From contig CASEPJ010000107.1 in NCBI GenBank assembly GCA_949289715.1, forward strand, positions 1-15,590: DNA of 15,590 nt. Direction: 5' to 3'. Numbering within the stretch: the stretch's first letter is position 1; every line of letters starts with the position of its first letter. Of this stretch, positions 1-7,726 are shown piece after piece. The DNA is from an uncultured Clostridia bacterium (GTDB taxonomy: Bacteria > Bacillota > Clostridia > Christensenellales > CASEPJ01). Position numbers and translations under genes: made by a program. Under the pieces are notes generated by a model, which worked only from the letters and a program-made list of their open reading frames with translations, had not been told where the DNA came from and searched no databases.

Positions 1-604
1 ATACGGTTGCCATTACTATTCCCATTAAAAACTGGTAAACCGTTTGTTCCGGAGTGGCGTGCATCAGCATAAAAAATAAAGCACCGGTCAAAACCGAAAA
101 ACAAAAGCCTATGGGTTTCAATCCGCCGACTATAACTCCTCTAAATGCGGTTTCTTCGCACAACGGCGTGATTATTCCTGTAATCAAAAGGGAAAGCAGA
201 TAATAGGCAATAGAAATTTGTTTTGTTCCCATAGTTAAAACGGTTTTATCGAAAAGACTTTGATTGTTGCATATTTTGGTAAACAGTACGGACAGAGGTA
301 CAAAAGCCAAGATACACAGAAAAACCAGCAAAATACATTTAAGAACTGTTTTAAAAGTCAAACCGTTTTTTATTTTGATTGCATCGAAAAACGATGTTTC
401 GGTTTTTTTGGACAATATAAAAGCAGAAACCGGCAACAATGCAAGTAAAAGACAATTTATAATAAGTTGCGCTATACTGCCGCTTTCTAAAGTCTGCCCT
501 AAAAGGGAGGCTATAAGGGCTACTATAAGGGTTCCTCCGAAATATGTTATCACAAATATAGAAAACAACAAGCCGGCTTCTTTAGGCGTCCAATTTTTTT
601 TCAT
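1..604 (-). CDS. CPBP (CAAX/ABI) family intramembrane metalloprotease, partial
   Basis: Reading the minus strand from the ATG at 604-602 gives 201 codons in one open frame that runs off the left window edge, so the C-terminus is missing. The protein is very hydrophobic, with segments near residues 11-35, 44-65, 86-108 and 132-147. It then shows the CPBP signature: Glu150-Glu151-x3-Arg155 (EETAFRG) and, in the next helix, His182 (FMLMHAT). In this family these residues form the metal or catalytic centre inside the membrane; members include bacterial homologues of the eukaryotic Rce1 CAAX protease and bacteriocin-immunity proteins. The substrate cannot be told from the sequence. The start is supported by an AAAGG motif a few bases upstream and by the strong promoter at 726-754. 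The family call is firm; the physiological role is unknown. Confidence 0.88.
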   Translation of the reverse strand, partial: MKKNWTPKEAGLLFSIFVITYFGGTLIVALIASLLGQTLESGSIAQLIINCLLLALLPVSAFILSKKTETSFFDAIKIKNGLTFKTVLKCILLVFLCILAFVPLSVLFTKICNNQSLFDKTVLTMGTKQISIAYYLLSLLITGIITPLCEETAFRGVIVGGLKPIGFCFSVLTGALFFMLMHATPEQTVYQFLMGIVMATV

Positions 605-725
605 TTTTACCTTTTGCTTAATAAATAAATTAAGTGATACGAATATAATAGTTTTACGAATTAATAGTTTTTACAATTAGATAAAAATCAATAAGTGAAT
701 AGTTATAAATTAAAATAACATTTTA

Positions 726-754
726 ATTATACAATACATAAACAATATTGTCAA
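726..754 (-). promoter_or_regulatory. Sigma-A-type promoter for the CPBP protease gene
   Basis: On the minus strand TTGACA (754-749) is followed after exactly 17 bases by TATAAT (731-726). Both hexamers match the housekeeping consensus perfectly. It points at the CPBP protease start at 604, implying an untranslated leader of roughly 115 bases. Confidence 0.8.
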
Positions 755-938
755 TTTAAAGGGATATGATATGTATTTTCTAAATTATATAAAATATTTA
801 AAACTTTTAAAAATAAAAACAAAAAAATTTATAATAATGCAGAAATATTAAACATAATAATAAAATTTTGCTTATATAAACGACTAAAATAAGGTTTTTC
901 AAAATAATAAAAAATAAGTAGAGTTTTTTTCCATATTG

Positions 939-947
939 TGTTATAAT
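939..947 (+). promoter_or_regulatory. Possible extended -10 promoter for mrnC
   Basis: TGTTATAAT at 939-947 is a perfect extended -10 element (TGnTATAAT). No good -35 lies 17 bases upstream, but extended -10 promoters tolerate this. If used, it would give mrnC a leader of about 270 bases. The surroundings are so AT-rich that chance -10 matches are expected, so this stays tentative. Confidence 0.4.
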
Positions 948-1223
948 AAATTTATATATTATTATGCCGTACATCGGGTTTATAATAAGAAATCTTTTTT
1001 AAGAATAAAAATTTATAAAAAATCATCAAATATTTAAATAAAACAAACTCAAAGGACATACCCGTTTGACAAAAAAACAAGTTAATAATTTAAGCATTAC
1101 AAATAATCTATAAATAAAAAACTAACGAAAAAAATTTTAAAAGCGTTGAATATAGAATTGTTAAAATTTAAAAACTAATCATAGCAAAAAAAATTTAAAA
1201 ACTTTAAAAAAGAGGAAAAATAT

Positions 1224-1652
1224 TTGGATATATTAAAAATTTCCGGCGGAGCCGTAGACGAAAAAAAAGCAGCGTCTTTAAATATTTTGGCGCTTTCTTT
1301 TGTGGGTGACAGTGTGCATACGTTATATGTGAGGACAAAAAATGTGGAAACTCACGACGCTTTGATAAATAAATTGCATATACTTACCGCAAAGAGAGTC
1401 AGCGCTAAAGCTCAGGCGGCGGATATGGAAAGAATATTGCCCTTTTTAAACGAAGAAGAGATGGATATTTACCGAAGGGCAAGAAACGCCAAGATAAATA
1501 CGGCGGCAAAAAACGCTTCGATTGCGGAATATAAGAAAGCTACAGGTCTTGAGGCCGTTATCGGATATTTATATTTGACAAACAAGGAAGAACGGTTGAA
1601 AATGCTTTTTAACGAACTGTATCCCGAAGACGAAATCGATTCCGCTAAATAA
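1224..1652 (+). CDS. mrnC: Mini-ribonuclease III (23S rRNA maturation)
   Basis: A 142-residue RNase III-like protein without a double-stranded RNA-binding domain, the normal Mini-III size. The RNase III catalytic core is visible: LALSFVGDS with Asp29 in the first signature and GLEAVIGYLYL with Glu110 in the second, plus the Mini-III segment YRRARNAK at 83-90. In Bacillus subtilis the enzyme trims the ends of 23S rRNA precursor. Translation appears to start at the TTG at 1224, preceded by AGAGGA with suitable spacing; no ATG lies nearby in frame. It heads the block mrnC-thyX-rlmB-sigH, an order widely kept in Bacillota, which supports the call. The usual upstream neighbour cysS is not present. 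Confidence 0.93.
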   Translation: MDILKISGGAVDEKKAASLNILALSFVGDSVHTLYVRTKNVETHDALINKLHILTAKRVSAKAQAADMERILPFLNEEEMDIYRRARNAKINTAAKNASIAEYKKATGLEAVIGYLYLTNKEERLKMLFNELYPEDEIDSAK

Positions 1653-1719
1653 TCAATTAAAAATTAAATATTGTATAAAAAAATTTTTACAGAAAAGAAA
1701 AAATCAAGTGAGGTTCATT

Positions 1720-2457
1720 ATGCCTAAAGTTATTCCTTCCGTTACATTGTTACGATACACCGAAAAACCCGAACAAACAGTTGCAATTGCTGCAAAACTA
1801 TGTTATTCGAACTACGATATAGATACGTTGATAAATAAAAACGACAATACGGATGTATCTAAATTCATAGGTAACCTTATTTCTATGGGACATTATTCGC
1901 CTCTGGAACACGCATCGTTTACTTTCGGCATAGAGGGAGTTTCCAGAAGTTTATTGGCGCAGATAACCAGACATCGTATTGCTTCGTTTTCGGTAAAATC
2001 GCAGCGGTACGTTTCTGCAAAAGGTGCGTTCAATTACATAGTTCCGAAAGGAATAGAAAAACTGGGTAAAGAAGCCGTTGAAAAATTCGACAGTCAGATG
2101 CAGACCGTTCAGCAATGGTACAACGAATGGGCGGAAGCTTTGGGGGTCGGAGAATCTTCTTATGAAGACGCACGTTTTGTTTTGCCTAATGCCGCCGAAA
2201 CGAAGATGATTGTAACTATGAACGCAAGAGAACTTCTGCACTTTTTTGAATTGAGATGTTGCAACCGTGCTCAGTGGGAAATAAGAAACGTAGCCTGGAA
2301 AATGATGGAATTGGTTTTAGAAGTGGCACCCGTTCTCTTTTCAGTTGCGGGACCCTCCTGCTGCAAAGGTAAATGCGCAGAAGGAGAAAAAACTTGCGGA
2401 AAGGCGGTTCAGATAAGAGAAAAGAAACAAACTTTAATAGATTCTTTAAAAAAATAA
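1720..2457 (+). CDS. thyX: Flavin-dependent thymidylate synthase ThyX
   Basis: A 245-residue ThyX. It makes dTMP from dUMP using methylene-tetrahydrofolate, with FAD and NADPH, as an alternative to ThyA. The diagnostic RHRX7S motif is intact at residues 84-94 (RHRIASFSVKS), followed by QRY (95-97). The N-terminal ISMGHYSPLEHASF segment and the RNVAWKMMELV region are typical of the family. The C-terminus is cysteine-rich (SCCKGKC and TCGK), a tail I associate with clostridial ThyX. The frame is open from a GTG at 1708, but the ATG at 1720 is preferred because GTGAGG at 1708-1713 sits correctly as its ribosome binding site while the GTG has none. It follows mrnC by 67 bases, probably in the same transcript. 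Confidence 0.95.
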   Translation: MPKVIPSVTLLRYTEKPEQTVAIAAKLCYSNYDIDTLINKNDNTDVSKFIGNLISMGHYSPLEHASFTFGIEGVSRSLLAQITRHRIASFSVKSQRYVSAKGAFNYIVPKGIEKLGKEAVEKFDSQMQTVQQWYNEWAEALGVGESSYEDARFVLPNAAETKMIVTMNARELLHFFELRCCNRAQWEIRNVAWKMMELVLEVAPVLFSVAGPSCCKGKCAEGEKTCGKAVQIREKKQTLIDSLKK

Positions 2458-2482
2458 AAATTGATTATAAGTATACCCTTGG

Positions 2483-2510
2483 TTGACAATATGGCTTAAT
2501 CATATAAAAA
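2483..2510 (+). promoter_or_regulatory. Possible promoter in the thyX-rlmB gap
   Basis: TTGACA at 2483-2488 is a perfect -35 hexamer. The best-spaced -10 is TAAAAA at 2505-2510 (16-base spacer), matching four of six positions; TATAAA at 2503 is nearer the consensus but only 14 bases away. It would drive rlmB-sigH with a leader of about 170 bases. The 229-base gap between thyX and rlmB otherwise holds no gene. Confidence 0.3.
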
Positions 2511-2686
2511 AGGCATTAATTTTATATCTTTTAAAGCATATTGCCGATTTAAGCGTTAATTAAACATCAAAATTCAATATAAATTATGTTTTTACTGCAA
2601 AATTGTAAATTTTATAGCAACATGGACATAACAACGGGGACATAATTTTTAAAATTCAAGTTAACCATAAAGAAAAGGAAGGTAAT

Positions 2687-3418
2687 ATGCTTACAGCAGG
2701 GAAAAATGCGGTTATAGAACTTTTAAAAGGGGAAACTACCGTAAATAAAATAATGATATTGAAAAATTCGAACGATATGGCGTTAAACCGCATAGCTGCA
2801 ATGGCGAGGGACAAAAAAATAAAAGTTATGTATGTTCCGAAAGAGTTTCTCGATAAAGCGGGAAAAGGTTTGCGGCATCAAGGGGTGCTTGCGGATACCG
2901 CCGATTTTGTGTATTGCGAATTGGACGATATATTAAAAAATGCGGAAGAAAAAAATCACTCTCCTTTTCTGATTATTTTAGACGGCATTACCGACCCGCA
3001 TAATTTCGGTGCCATAATAAGAACGGCCGAATGTGCCGGTGTCGACGGTATTATAATTCAAAGGCATAGAGCCTGTCTTGTTACGGAAACGGTTATAAAA
3101 ACTGCTTCGGGTGCGGCAGAATATATGAATATAGCTTTGGTGTCCAATATAAACGCAGCCATCGACCGGTTAAAGAAACAAGGCTTTTTTATAGCGGCCT
3201 GCGATATGAACGGCGAAAGTATGTATAAGGCAGATTTAACGGGTGCAATAGCTGTAGTTATTGGTTCCGAAGGGGAGGGAATATCTCGTTTGACTAAGGA
3301 AAAATGCGATTTTGCCGTATCCATACCGATGTTTGGGGAAATATCTTCTCTAAACGCATCGGTTGCTGCCGGCGTGATTATTTACGAAGCTGTAAGACAA
3401 AGGAATCAAAATGATTAA
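2687..3418 (+). CDS. rlmB: 23S rRNA (guanosine-2'-O-)-methyltransferase RlmB (TrmH/SpoU family)
   Basis: A 243-residue SPOUT-class methyltransferase. RlmB methylates the 2'-hydroxyl of a conserved guanosine in 23S rRNA domain V (G2251 in E. coli) using S-adenosylmethionine. The N-terminal substrate-binding domain begins with GKNAVIELL (5-13) and contains RHQGVLA (63-69). The three SpoU motifs follow: DGITDPHNFGAIIRTAE (99-115), VIGSEGEGIS (191-200) and IPMFGEISSLNASVAAG (213-229), which build the trefoil knot holding the cofactor. The start is firm: an AAGGAAGG ribosome binding site lies just upstream of the ATG. Its position between thyX and sigH is the usual one, although the yacP/rae1 gene that often follows rlmB is missing. 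Closely related TrmH proteins cannot be excluded by sequence alone, but the neighbourhood favours RlmB. Confidence 0.93.
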   Translation: MLTAGKNAVIELLKGETTVNKIMILKNSNDMALNRIAAMARDKKIKVMYVPKEFLDKAGKGLRHQGVLADTADFVYCELDDILKNAEEKNHSPFLIILDGITDPHNFGAIIRTAECAGVDGIIIQRHRACLVTETVIKTASGAAEYMNIALVSNINAAIDRLKKQGFFIAACDMNGESMYKADLTGAIAVVIGSEGEGISRLTKEKCDFAVSIPMFGEISSLNASVAAGVIIYEAVRQRNQND

Positions 3419-3455
3419 TTATAAAGTTATGTCATCGGGAGGACGGCATGCTTAA
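3411..3455 (+). other. Possible 14-codon coupling ORF between rlmB and sigH
   Basis: An ATG at 3411 overlaps the end of rlmB and has an AAAGGA motif at a plausible distance. It opens a 14-codon frame (MINYKVMSSGGRHA) that stops at 3453-3455, overlapping the first codons of sigH by 8 bases. The sigH ribosome binding site (GGGAGG) lies inside it. It could couple sigH translation to rlmB, or be chance; it is too short to judge on sequence alone. Confidence 0.2.
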
Positions 3456-4026
3456 AGACGAGGAATTGATAAAAAAATACAGGGAAACAAAGGACGGATA
3501 TTTATTGGAGGAATTGTTTTCCAGATATAAAAAAGTTGTTTTAAGCAAAGCCAGAAGATTTTATTTCATTCACGGAGATGTTGAAGACTTGGTTCAGGAA
3601 GGAATGTTGGGACTATATAATGCCGTTTCAACTTTCGATTCGGAGAATAAAACTTCTTTTAAAACTTATGCTAACGTATGTATTGAAAGAAAAATCGTTT
3701 CCGCTTTCAGAAATTTCAACAGATTGAAACACAAACCTTTAAATTCGGCGCTGGATATTGACAACAATGCCGAAGAAGTGGGAAAAATGTCTTTTGTGGA
3801 CCCCGAGGATATAGTAATAGCAAATTTTCATGCAAATTGGCTGAAAGAAAAAATGGGCACCGTTTTAAGTCCTTTCGAAATAAGCACATTAAAACTTTAT
3901 TTGGAAGGTTACGATTATTTGACGATAGCCGAAAAACTGAACAAACCTCCGAAATCGGTCGATAATGCCCTGCAGAGAGCGAAGAATAAACTCACCAAAT
4001 ATTTGGCGCCGTATAAAACAGAATAA
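3448..4026 (+). CDS. sigH: RNA polymerase sigma-H factor (sigma-70 family)
   Basis: A 192-residue sigma factor with regions 2 and 4 only. Region 2 covers about residues 22-93, with the core-binding segment DLVQEGMLGLYNAVSTFD (47-64) and the -10-recognising stretch FKTYANVCIERKIVSAFRN. Just after it, RLKHKPLNSALDID resembles the KHIPLNS segment of Bacillus SigH. Region 4 (about 140-187) holds LSPFEISTLKLYLEG and a helix-turn-helix ending KSVDNALQRAKNKL, again characteristic of SigH. In spore-formers SigH directs transition-state, competence and early sporulation genes; whether this organism sporulates cannot be told here. GGGAGG precedes the ATG. In B. subtilis sigH is followed by rpmG-secE-nusG; here an unrelated gene follows 37 bases later. 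Confidence 0.93.
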   Translation: MLKDEELIKKYRETKDGYLLEELFSRYKKVVLSKARRFYFIHGDVEDLVQEGMLGLYNAVSTFDSENKTSFKTYANVCIERKIVSAFRNFNRLKHKPLNSALDIDNNAEEVGKMSFVDPEDIVIANFHANWLKEKMGTVLSPFEISTLKLYLEGYDYLTIAEKLNKPPKSVDNALQRAKNKLTKYLAPYKTE

Positions 4027-4063
4027 GTAGTTTGACAAAAAATAATTCTTTAAGGAATATATA

Positions 4064-5740
4064 ATGGTAAATTTTAAAAGTCCGAAAGAAGTATGGGAAA
4101 ATTTTAATAACGAAGAAACTTTAGATGTAAAAAAAATTAGAGAATACACCGAAAACAACGTGCAGTATTCTCATATTTACTTTACTTCGAGAAAGTGCGA
4201 AAAAGGAGCCGTGAGAGTTTTTGCCATTTATGCAAAAAATCTCGAATCGGAATATGCTCCCGTTGTTTTGATTGTTCCTCATAAAACACAGCCTGCAGAC
4301 AGGCAATGGCTGAATTATTGGACGGACAGAGGATATTCCGCAATGATATTCGATTACAGCGGTAAAAACGGAACATTCAGTACCATATATCCCGACGAAC
4401 TTCAATATGCAATACCCGAATCGAAAAAACCCGTAACGGGAAAAACCGACGATGCTCATAAATCCTTTTGGTATGAATGGACGTATGCGGCAAGGCGTGC
4501 CGTTACTTATATACGCACACAGACTCATTCGGTCATTGGGCTTTTCGGAATCGGTTCCGGAGCGGATATAGTTTGGCTTATGTCGGCCGTGGAAGAGAGA
4601 TGCTCTGCCGCCGTAACGTTGTTTGGCGCCGGTTGGATTGAATATGAGGGATATTTTAAATTCGACGAAACTAAAACACTTCCTCCTTTCGATGCTTCGA
4701 CACAGCTATATACAATGACGTTGGCGCCGCAGTCGTATGCTCCTTTTACCCGCTGCCCTATTTTGTATATGTCCGGCAGCAACAGTTCTATGACGCCTAT
4801 AGAGAGGGCGTGCGATACGTTAAAAAGAGTCCCCGAAACTGTTGAGGAAAGATGCAGCTTTTCGGCTAATTTGAATAATTTAATATCTCCTAATGCCGCA
4901 AATACACCCAAAGCGTGGTTTGACAGTTATCTTAAAGGCATGGGAGTAATTCCCTCGGAACCCGAGTGCGAAATCGTAAAAGAAGAAGGTTCGTTAAATG
5001 CGAAAATAAAGGTGGACCCCTCTATTATAATCGAATCGGTGGAACTTTATGTTTCGGAAAACGAAATAAATCCCAAATTCAGGGTATGGAAAAAAATCGA
5101 TTGTTTAAAAGTGGATTCGGATTATTATTACGCAACACTGCCCTTTTCCCGTTCCGATTCAAATATTTTGCTGTTCGTAAACGTTAATTATGTGACAGGA
5201 TGTTCTTATTCCTCTCCTTTGGTACAGGAAAAACTTTCAAAATACGAAAATTTAATTCCCACCGAACCCGCTTTTACGAGAAGTATTTATTCTTATAAAG
5301 ACAATATAGACAGCGTTTTTCATGTGTCGGGCAAGGCATTTTTCGGACCGAGTATATTTTTGAAATCCGATTTGATAAGCAAAAAAACGGGACCTATAGG
5401 GATTGAAGGCGTTTATTTAAAAGAAGGGCTTTTTTCTACCGCCAAAATCAGTTCCAAAGAAGTTTTAAGAAACGAAGACAGCAGTTTGCAATTTGACGTT
5501 TACAGTTCGAAAAAACAAAATATTTCTGTAATTGTAGATGTGCTTTTTGGTGTTAATACCGTTAAATATTATGCGACCGTATCGATTGTCGGGGGAGAAT
5601 TTTGGCAAAGAATAAAACTGATAAAAAACGATTTTAAAAATCAGGATAATATTACCTTGAAAGAATGGGCTAACGTAAAAGAAATTTATTTCGAAACGGG
5701 TGGACACTCTTTCATGATTAATAATTTTGTTTGGATATAG
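4064..5740 (+). CDS. Alpha/beta-hydrolase-like protein, probably catalytically inactive, with C-terminal beta-sandwich
   Basis: A 558-residue protein with no signal peptide or membrane segment, so probably cytoplasmic. Residues about 60-292 resemble the acetylxylan esterase/dienelactone hydrolase fold: PVVLIVPHK strand, WTDRGYSAMIFDYSG, the nucleophile-elbow region VIGLFGIGSGADIVW, CPILYMSGS and AWFDSYLKG near the domain end. The catalytic residues look lost. The elbow reads G162-I-G-S-G166, with Gly where the Ser of GxSxG belongs; the acid position falls in SGSNSS (237-242); and no histidine occurs between residues 155 and 420. A beta-rich linker follows (about 300-400), then a region at about 415-558 resembling a carbohydrate-binding-type jelly roll, ending in FWQRIKLIKNDF and SFMINNFVWI. 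An AAGGA motif precedes the ATG. It is followed after 8 bases by the DUF951 gene. The role is unknown; binding or scaffolding is inference. Confidence 0.7.
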   Translation: MVNFKSPKEVWENFNNEETLDVKKIREYTENNVQYSHIYFTSRKCEKGAVRVFAIYAKNLESEYAPVVLIVPHKTQPADRQWLNYWTDRGYSAMIFDYSGKNGTFSTIYPDELQYAIPESKKPVTGKTDDAHKSFWYEWTYAARRAVTYIRTQTHSVIGLFGIGSGADIVWLMSAVEERCSAAVTLFGAGWIEYEGYFKFDETKTLPPFDASTQLYTMTLAPQSYAPFTRCPILYMSGSNSSMTPIERACDTLKRVPETVEERCSFSANLNNLISPNAANTPKAWFDSYLKGMGVIPSEPECEIVKEEGSLNAKIKVDPSIIIESVELYVSENEINPKFRVWKKIDCLKVDSDYYYATLPFSRSDSNILLFVNVNYVTGCSYSSPLVQEKLSKYENLIPTEPAFTRSIYSYKDNIDSVFHVSGKAFFGPSIFLKSDLISKKTGPIGIEGVYLKEGLFSTAKISSKEVLRNEDSSLQFDVYSSKKQNISVIVDVLFGVNTVKYYATVSIVGGEFWQRIKLIKNDFKNQDNITLKEWANVKEIYFETGGHSFMINNFVWI

Positions 5741-5748
5741 GAGAAACA

Positions 5749-5943
5749 ATGTATAAATCGGGAGATATCGTTATTACCAAAAAAAATCATCCTTGCGGTT
5801 CAAATAGGTGGAAAATTTTGAGAACGGGCATAGATTTTAAGTTGGAATGCGAAGGCTGCAAGCATATCATTTTGGTATCCAAGAGCGCTTTAGACAAAAT
5901 GGTAAAAAAAATCATTTCTACGGAGAATAATGTTGATGGATAA
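5749..5943 (+). CDS. DUF951 family small protein
   Basis: A 64-residue protein matching the DUF951 pattern: an N-terminal GDIVITKKNHPCGSNRW segment (5-21), then ILRTGIDFKL and CEGCKHIILV (34-43), ending in a lysine-rich helix. His14, Cys16, Cys34, Cys37 and His39 could bind a metal ion, but this is inference. The family is widespread in Bacillota and has no established function that I know of. The frame extends upstream to a TTG at 5731, but the ATG at 5749 is chosen because GGAG at 5740-5743 is spaced correctly for it. The 3' end overlaps lepB by 14 bases, so the two are translationally coupled and belong to one transcript with the upstream hydrolase-like gene. Confidence 0.85.
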   Translation: MYKSGDIVITKKNHPCGSNRWKILRTGIDFKLECEGCKHIILVSKSALDKMVKKIISTENNVDG

Positions 5944-6526
5944 ATATGTTCCACCCGTGCTTTATAAACAAAAACTCGTCGACAGAGAGACTTACGACAT
6001 TAACGATTTTTTTAAAATGATTATAGAAGTTTTAGCGGCTGCCGCCGTTATAATTCTTATATTGTCTTATATTTTTTGCCCTATAAGAATTCAGCAAACA
6101 TCTATGCTGCCCAATTATTATAACAATCAATATGTTTTTTATTTTAATACGAGAAACGTAAAAAGCGGAGATGTCGTAATTTTATATAACGACGCTAAAT
6201 TAAGCAATAATATAATAAAACGCATAATTGCCGTTGAAGGGCAAACGGTTAAAATAGCCAACGGAGAAGACGGTTATGCTCATGTTTATGTAGACGGAGT
6301 TTTGCAAGACGAAAGTTATATAAAAGAAAAAATGCTTCCCGTATCTAACACCTATGAAATAACGCTTAAAGAAAACGAGATTTTTGTACTTGGCGATAAC
6401 AGAAACGTAAGTAAGGACAGCCGTGCATACGGCCCTTTTGAATATAAAGACGTGAAAGGCAAAGTCGTATGGAAAACTCCCTTTTATTATAACGAAAAGG
6501 GTTTTATAAAAATAGTTTTCAATTAG
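5930..6526 (+). CDS. lepB: Type I signal peptidase
   Basis: A 198-residue single-pass signal peptidase I, which removes signal peptides from exported proteins on the outer face of the membrane. One membrane helix spans about residues 29-50. The Ser/Lys dyad is present: Ser58 in QQTSMLP and Lys97 in IIKRIIAVEGQ. Box D/E is clear as VLGDNRNVSKDSRAYGP (153-169). The length is normal for the short Gram-positive SipS/LepB type. The glycine usually found two residues before the nucleophile (GxSM) is Gln56 here, a mild departure. Two starts are possible, ATG at 5930 and ATG at 5936; GGAG at 5922-5925 is closer to the usual spacing for the second, so the true protein may be two residues shorter. The gene overlaps DUF951. 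No convincing terminator is seen in the AT-rich 3' gap. Confidence 0.93.
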   Translation: MLMDKYVPPVLYKQKLVDRETYDINDFFKMIIEVLAAAAVIILILSYIFCPIRIQQTSMLPNYYNNQYVFYFNTRNVKSGDVVILYNDAKLSNNIIKRIIAVEGQTVKIANGEDGYAHVYVDGVLQDESYIKEKMLPVSNTYEITLKENEIFVLGDNRNVSKDSRAYGPFEYKDVKGKVVWKTPFYYNEKGFIKIVFN

Positions 6527-6647
6527 CATATGATTTGTTAATTTTATAATTTTAATTTTAATTAAAAAAACATAATTGTTAAATTTCAAATTTTTAGTTT
6601 TAAAATTAAATAAAAAATCGCTAATTCGAATAGGCGTATTTAATCGA

Positions 6648-6676
6648 TAGACAAAAAGAAAATAACAATGTATAAT
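6648..6676 (+). promoter_or_regulatory. Sigma-A-type promoter for the DegV-family gene
   Basis: TAGACA at 6648-6653 (one mismatch to TTGACA) is followed after 17 bases by a perfect TATAAT at 6671-6676. The predicted start is about 35 bases upstream of the degV-like ATG. This separates the gene from the lepB operon. Confidence 0.75.
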
Positions 6677-6716
6677 TTATATAAACACCGTATAGGAAAA
6701 AATCGAGGAGAATGAT

Positions 6717-7559
6717 ATGAAAATAATTTTGACAACCGAAAGCACATGCGATTTACCTAATGAGATTTTACAAAAATACGATATAAGAGTAATACCGTTA
6801 AAAATCATATTAGGAGACGAAGAATATGCCGACGGCGTAAATATAACTTGTGAAGATATTTATCATTGTGTGGAAGAAAAAAACATTTTCCCGAAAACCG
6901 CCGCTTTGACGCAGGAAGAGTATTATGAATTTTTTAAAAAGAATTTGGCAGACGGGGATGCTTTAATACATTTTGGTCTGTCCGGTAAAATTTCCAGAAC
7001 TTGCGAATCCGCCATGATGGCTGCCGAAAAAATCGAAAACGTTTATTGTGTCGATTCTTGTGCTCTTTCTACTGGCGTTGCGCTGCAAATTCTGCATGCA
7101 TACGATATGGCAAAGGAAGGTTATTCGGTAAAGGAAGTTTATGAGGAAGCGCTGAAAGTTGCCCAAAAAATTCAGGTTTCGTTTGTAATTAAAGATTTGG
7201 ATTATTTATATAAAGGCGGCAGATGTTCCAGCGTAAGTAATTTTTTCGGTAAGATGCTTAAAATTCATCCGGAAATAATTATGCCCAAAGGAGCAATGAC
7301 GGTAGGGAAAAAGTATAAAGGAGCATTTCCTGCCGTTGTAGATAAATACATAAACGATAAAATGACGGCATATCCCGAAGTGGAAAAAAAGAGGGCTTTC
7401 GTAACGCATACGAAATGCGACCCCGAATTGGTTGCCGCAACCGTGGAAAAGGTTAAAAGTTATAATATTTTCGATGAAGTTTTAGAAACTACCGCAGGAT
7501 GTACCATATCGAGCCATTGCGGACCCAATACTTTGGGAGTTTTATTTATTACAAAGTAG
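6717..7559 (+). CDS. DegV family protein (fatty-acid binding)
   Basis: A 280-residue DegV-family protein, the normal size. The N-terminus TTESTCDLPNEIL is the family hallmark, followed by the G-D-x-E-Y-x-D-G strand, LTQEEYYEFF, and a lipid-site loop LSGKISRTCESAMMAAE where most members read SxLSGTYxSA. The second lobe has YLYKGGRCSSVSNFFGKMLKIHP, and the C-terminus ends in the conserved HCGPNTLGVLF. In Bacillota related proteins (FakB) bind a fatty acid and present it to the kinase FakA (DAK2 domain) for phosphorylation and entry into phospholipid synthesis; no fakA is in the window, so that role is inference. GAGGAG lies 6 bases before the ATG. The gene stands alone, between its own promoter at 6648-6676 and a terminator at 7727-7752. 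Confidence 0.92.
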   Translation: MKIILTTESTCDLPNEILQKYDIRVIPLKIILGDEEYADGVNITCEDIYHCVEEKNIFPKTAALTQEEYYEFFKKNLADGDALIHFGLSGKISRTCESAMMAAEKIENVYCVDSCALSTGVALQILHAYDMAKEGYSVKEVYEEALKVAQKIQVSFVIKDLDYLYKGGRCSSVSNFFGKMLKIHPEIIMPKGAMTVGKKYKGAFPAVVDKYINDKMTAYPEVEKKRAFVTHTKCDPELVAATVEKVKSYNIFDEVLETTAGCTISSHCGPNTLGVLFITK

Positions 7560-7726
7560 ATTGAGTATTGAATTAAATTTAAAAAATACAAAATTATGCT
7601 ATAATTAAAAAATATTTAATATTTGTTGTTTTTTATAATTTATTTTCGCAAAGCAAAAAATATTTTGCAAAAAAACAATAATCGAAAAGATTTAAACAAT
7701 AAAACTTAAACACAAAAATATAAGAA

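Larger units (their letters stand above)
605..1223. other. Very AT-rich divergent intergenic region
   Basis: This stretch separates the minus-strand CPBP protease from plus-strand mrnC. It holds a near-perfect minus-strand promoter (726-754) and an extended -10 motif on the plus strand (939-947). A TTGACA hexamer at 1066-1071 lacks a convincing -10 at the right spacing. I see no codon-like open frame, tRNA or recognisable riboswitch. In many Bacillota cysS precedes mrnC; it is absent here. Confidence 0.6.

Noticed and set aside
264..680. Plus-strand open frame of 138 codons
   Set aside because: It lies antisense to the CPBP protease, whose conserved motifs are clear; the plus-strand translation looks like a shadow with no recognisable family.
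1066..1094. Promoter with perfect TTGACA upstream of mrnC
   Set aside because: No acceptable -10 lies at 16-18 bases; the best-placed hexamer matches only about three positions.
4032..4065. Promoter for the hydrolase-like gene (TTGACA at 4032-4037, TATAAT at 4060-4065)
   Set aside because: The hexamers are 22 bases apart, and the -10 would overlap the start codon, which has a good ribosome binding site just upstream.
4121..4528. Minus-strand open frame of 135 codons
   Set aside because: It is fully inside the plus-strand hydrolase-like gene, has no recognisable domain, and the plus strand encodes a coherent fold.
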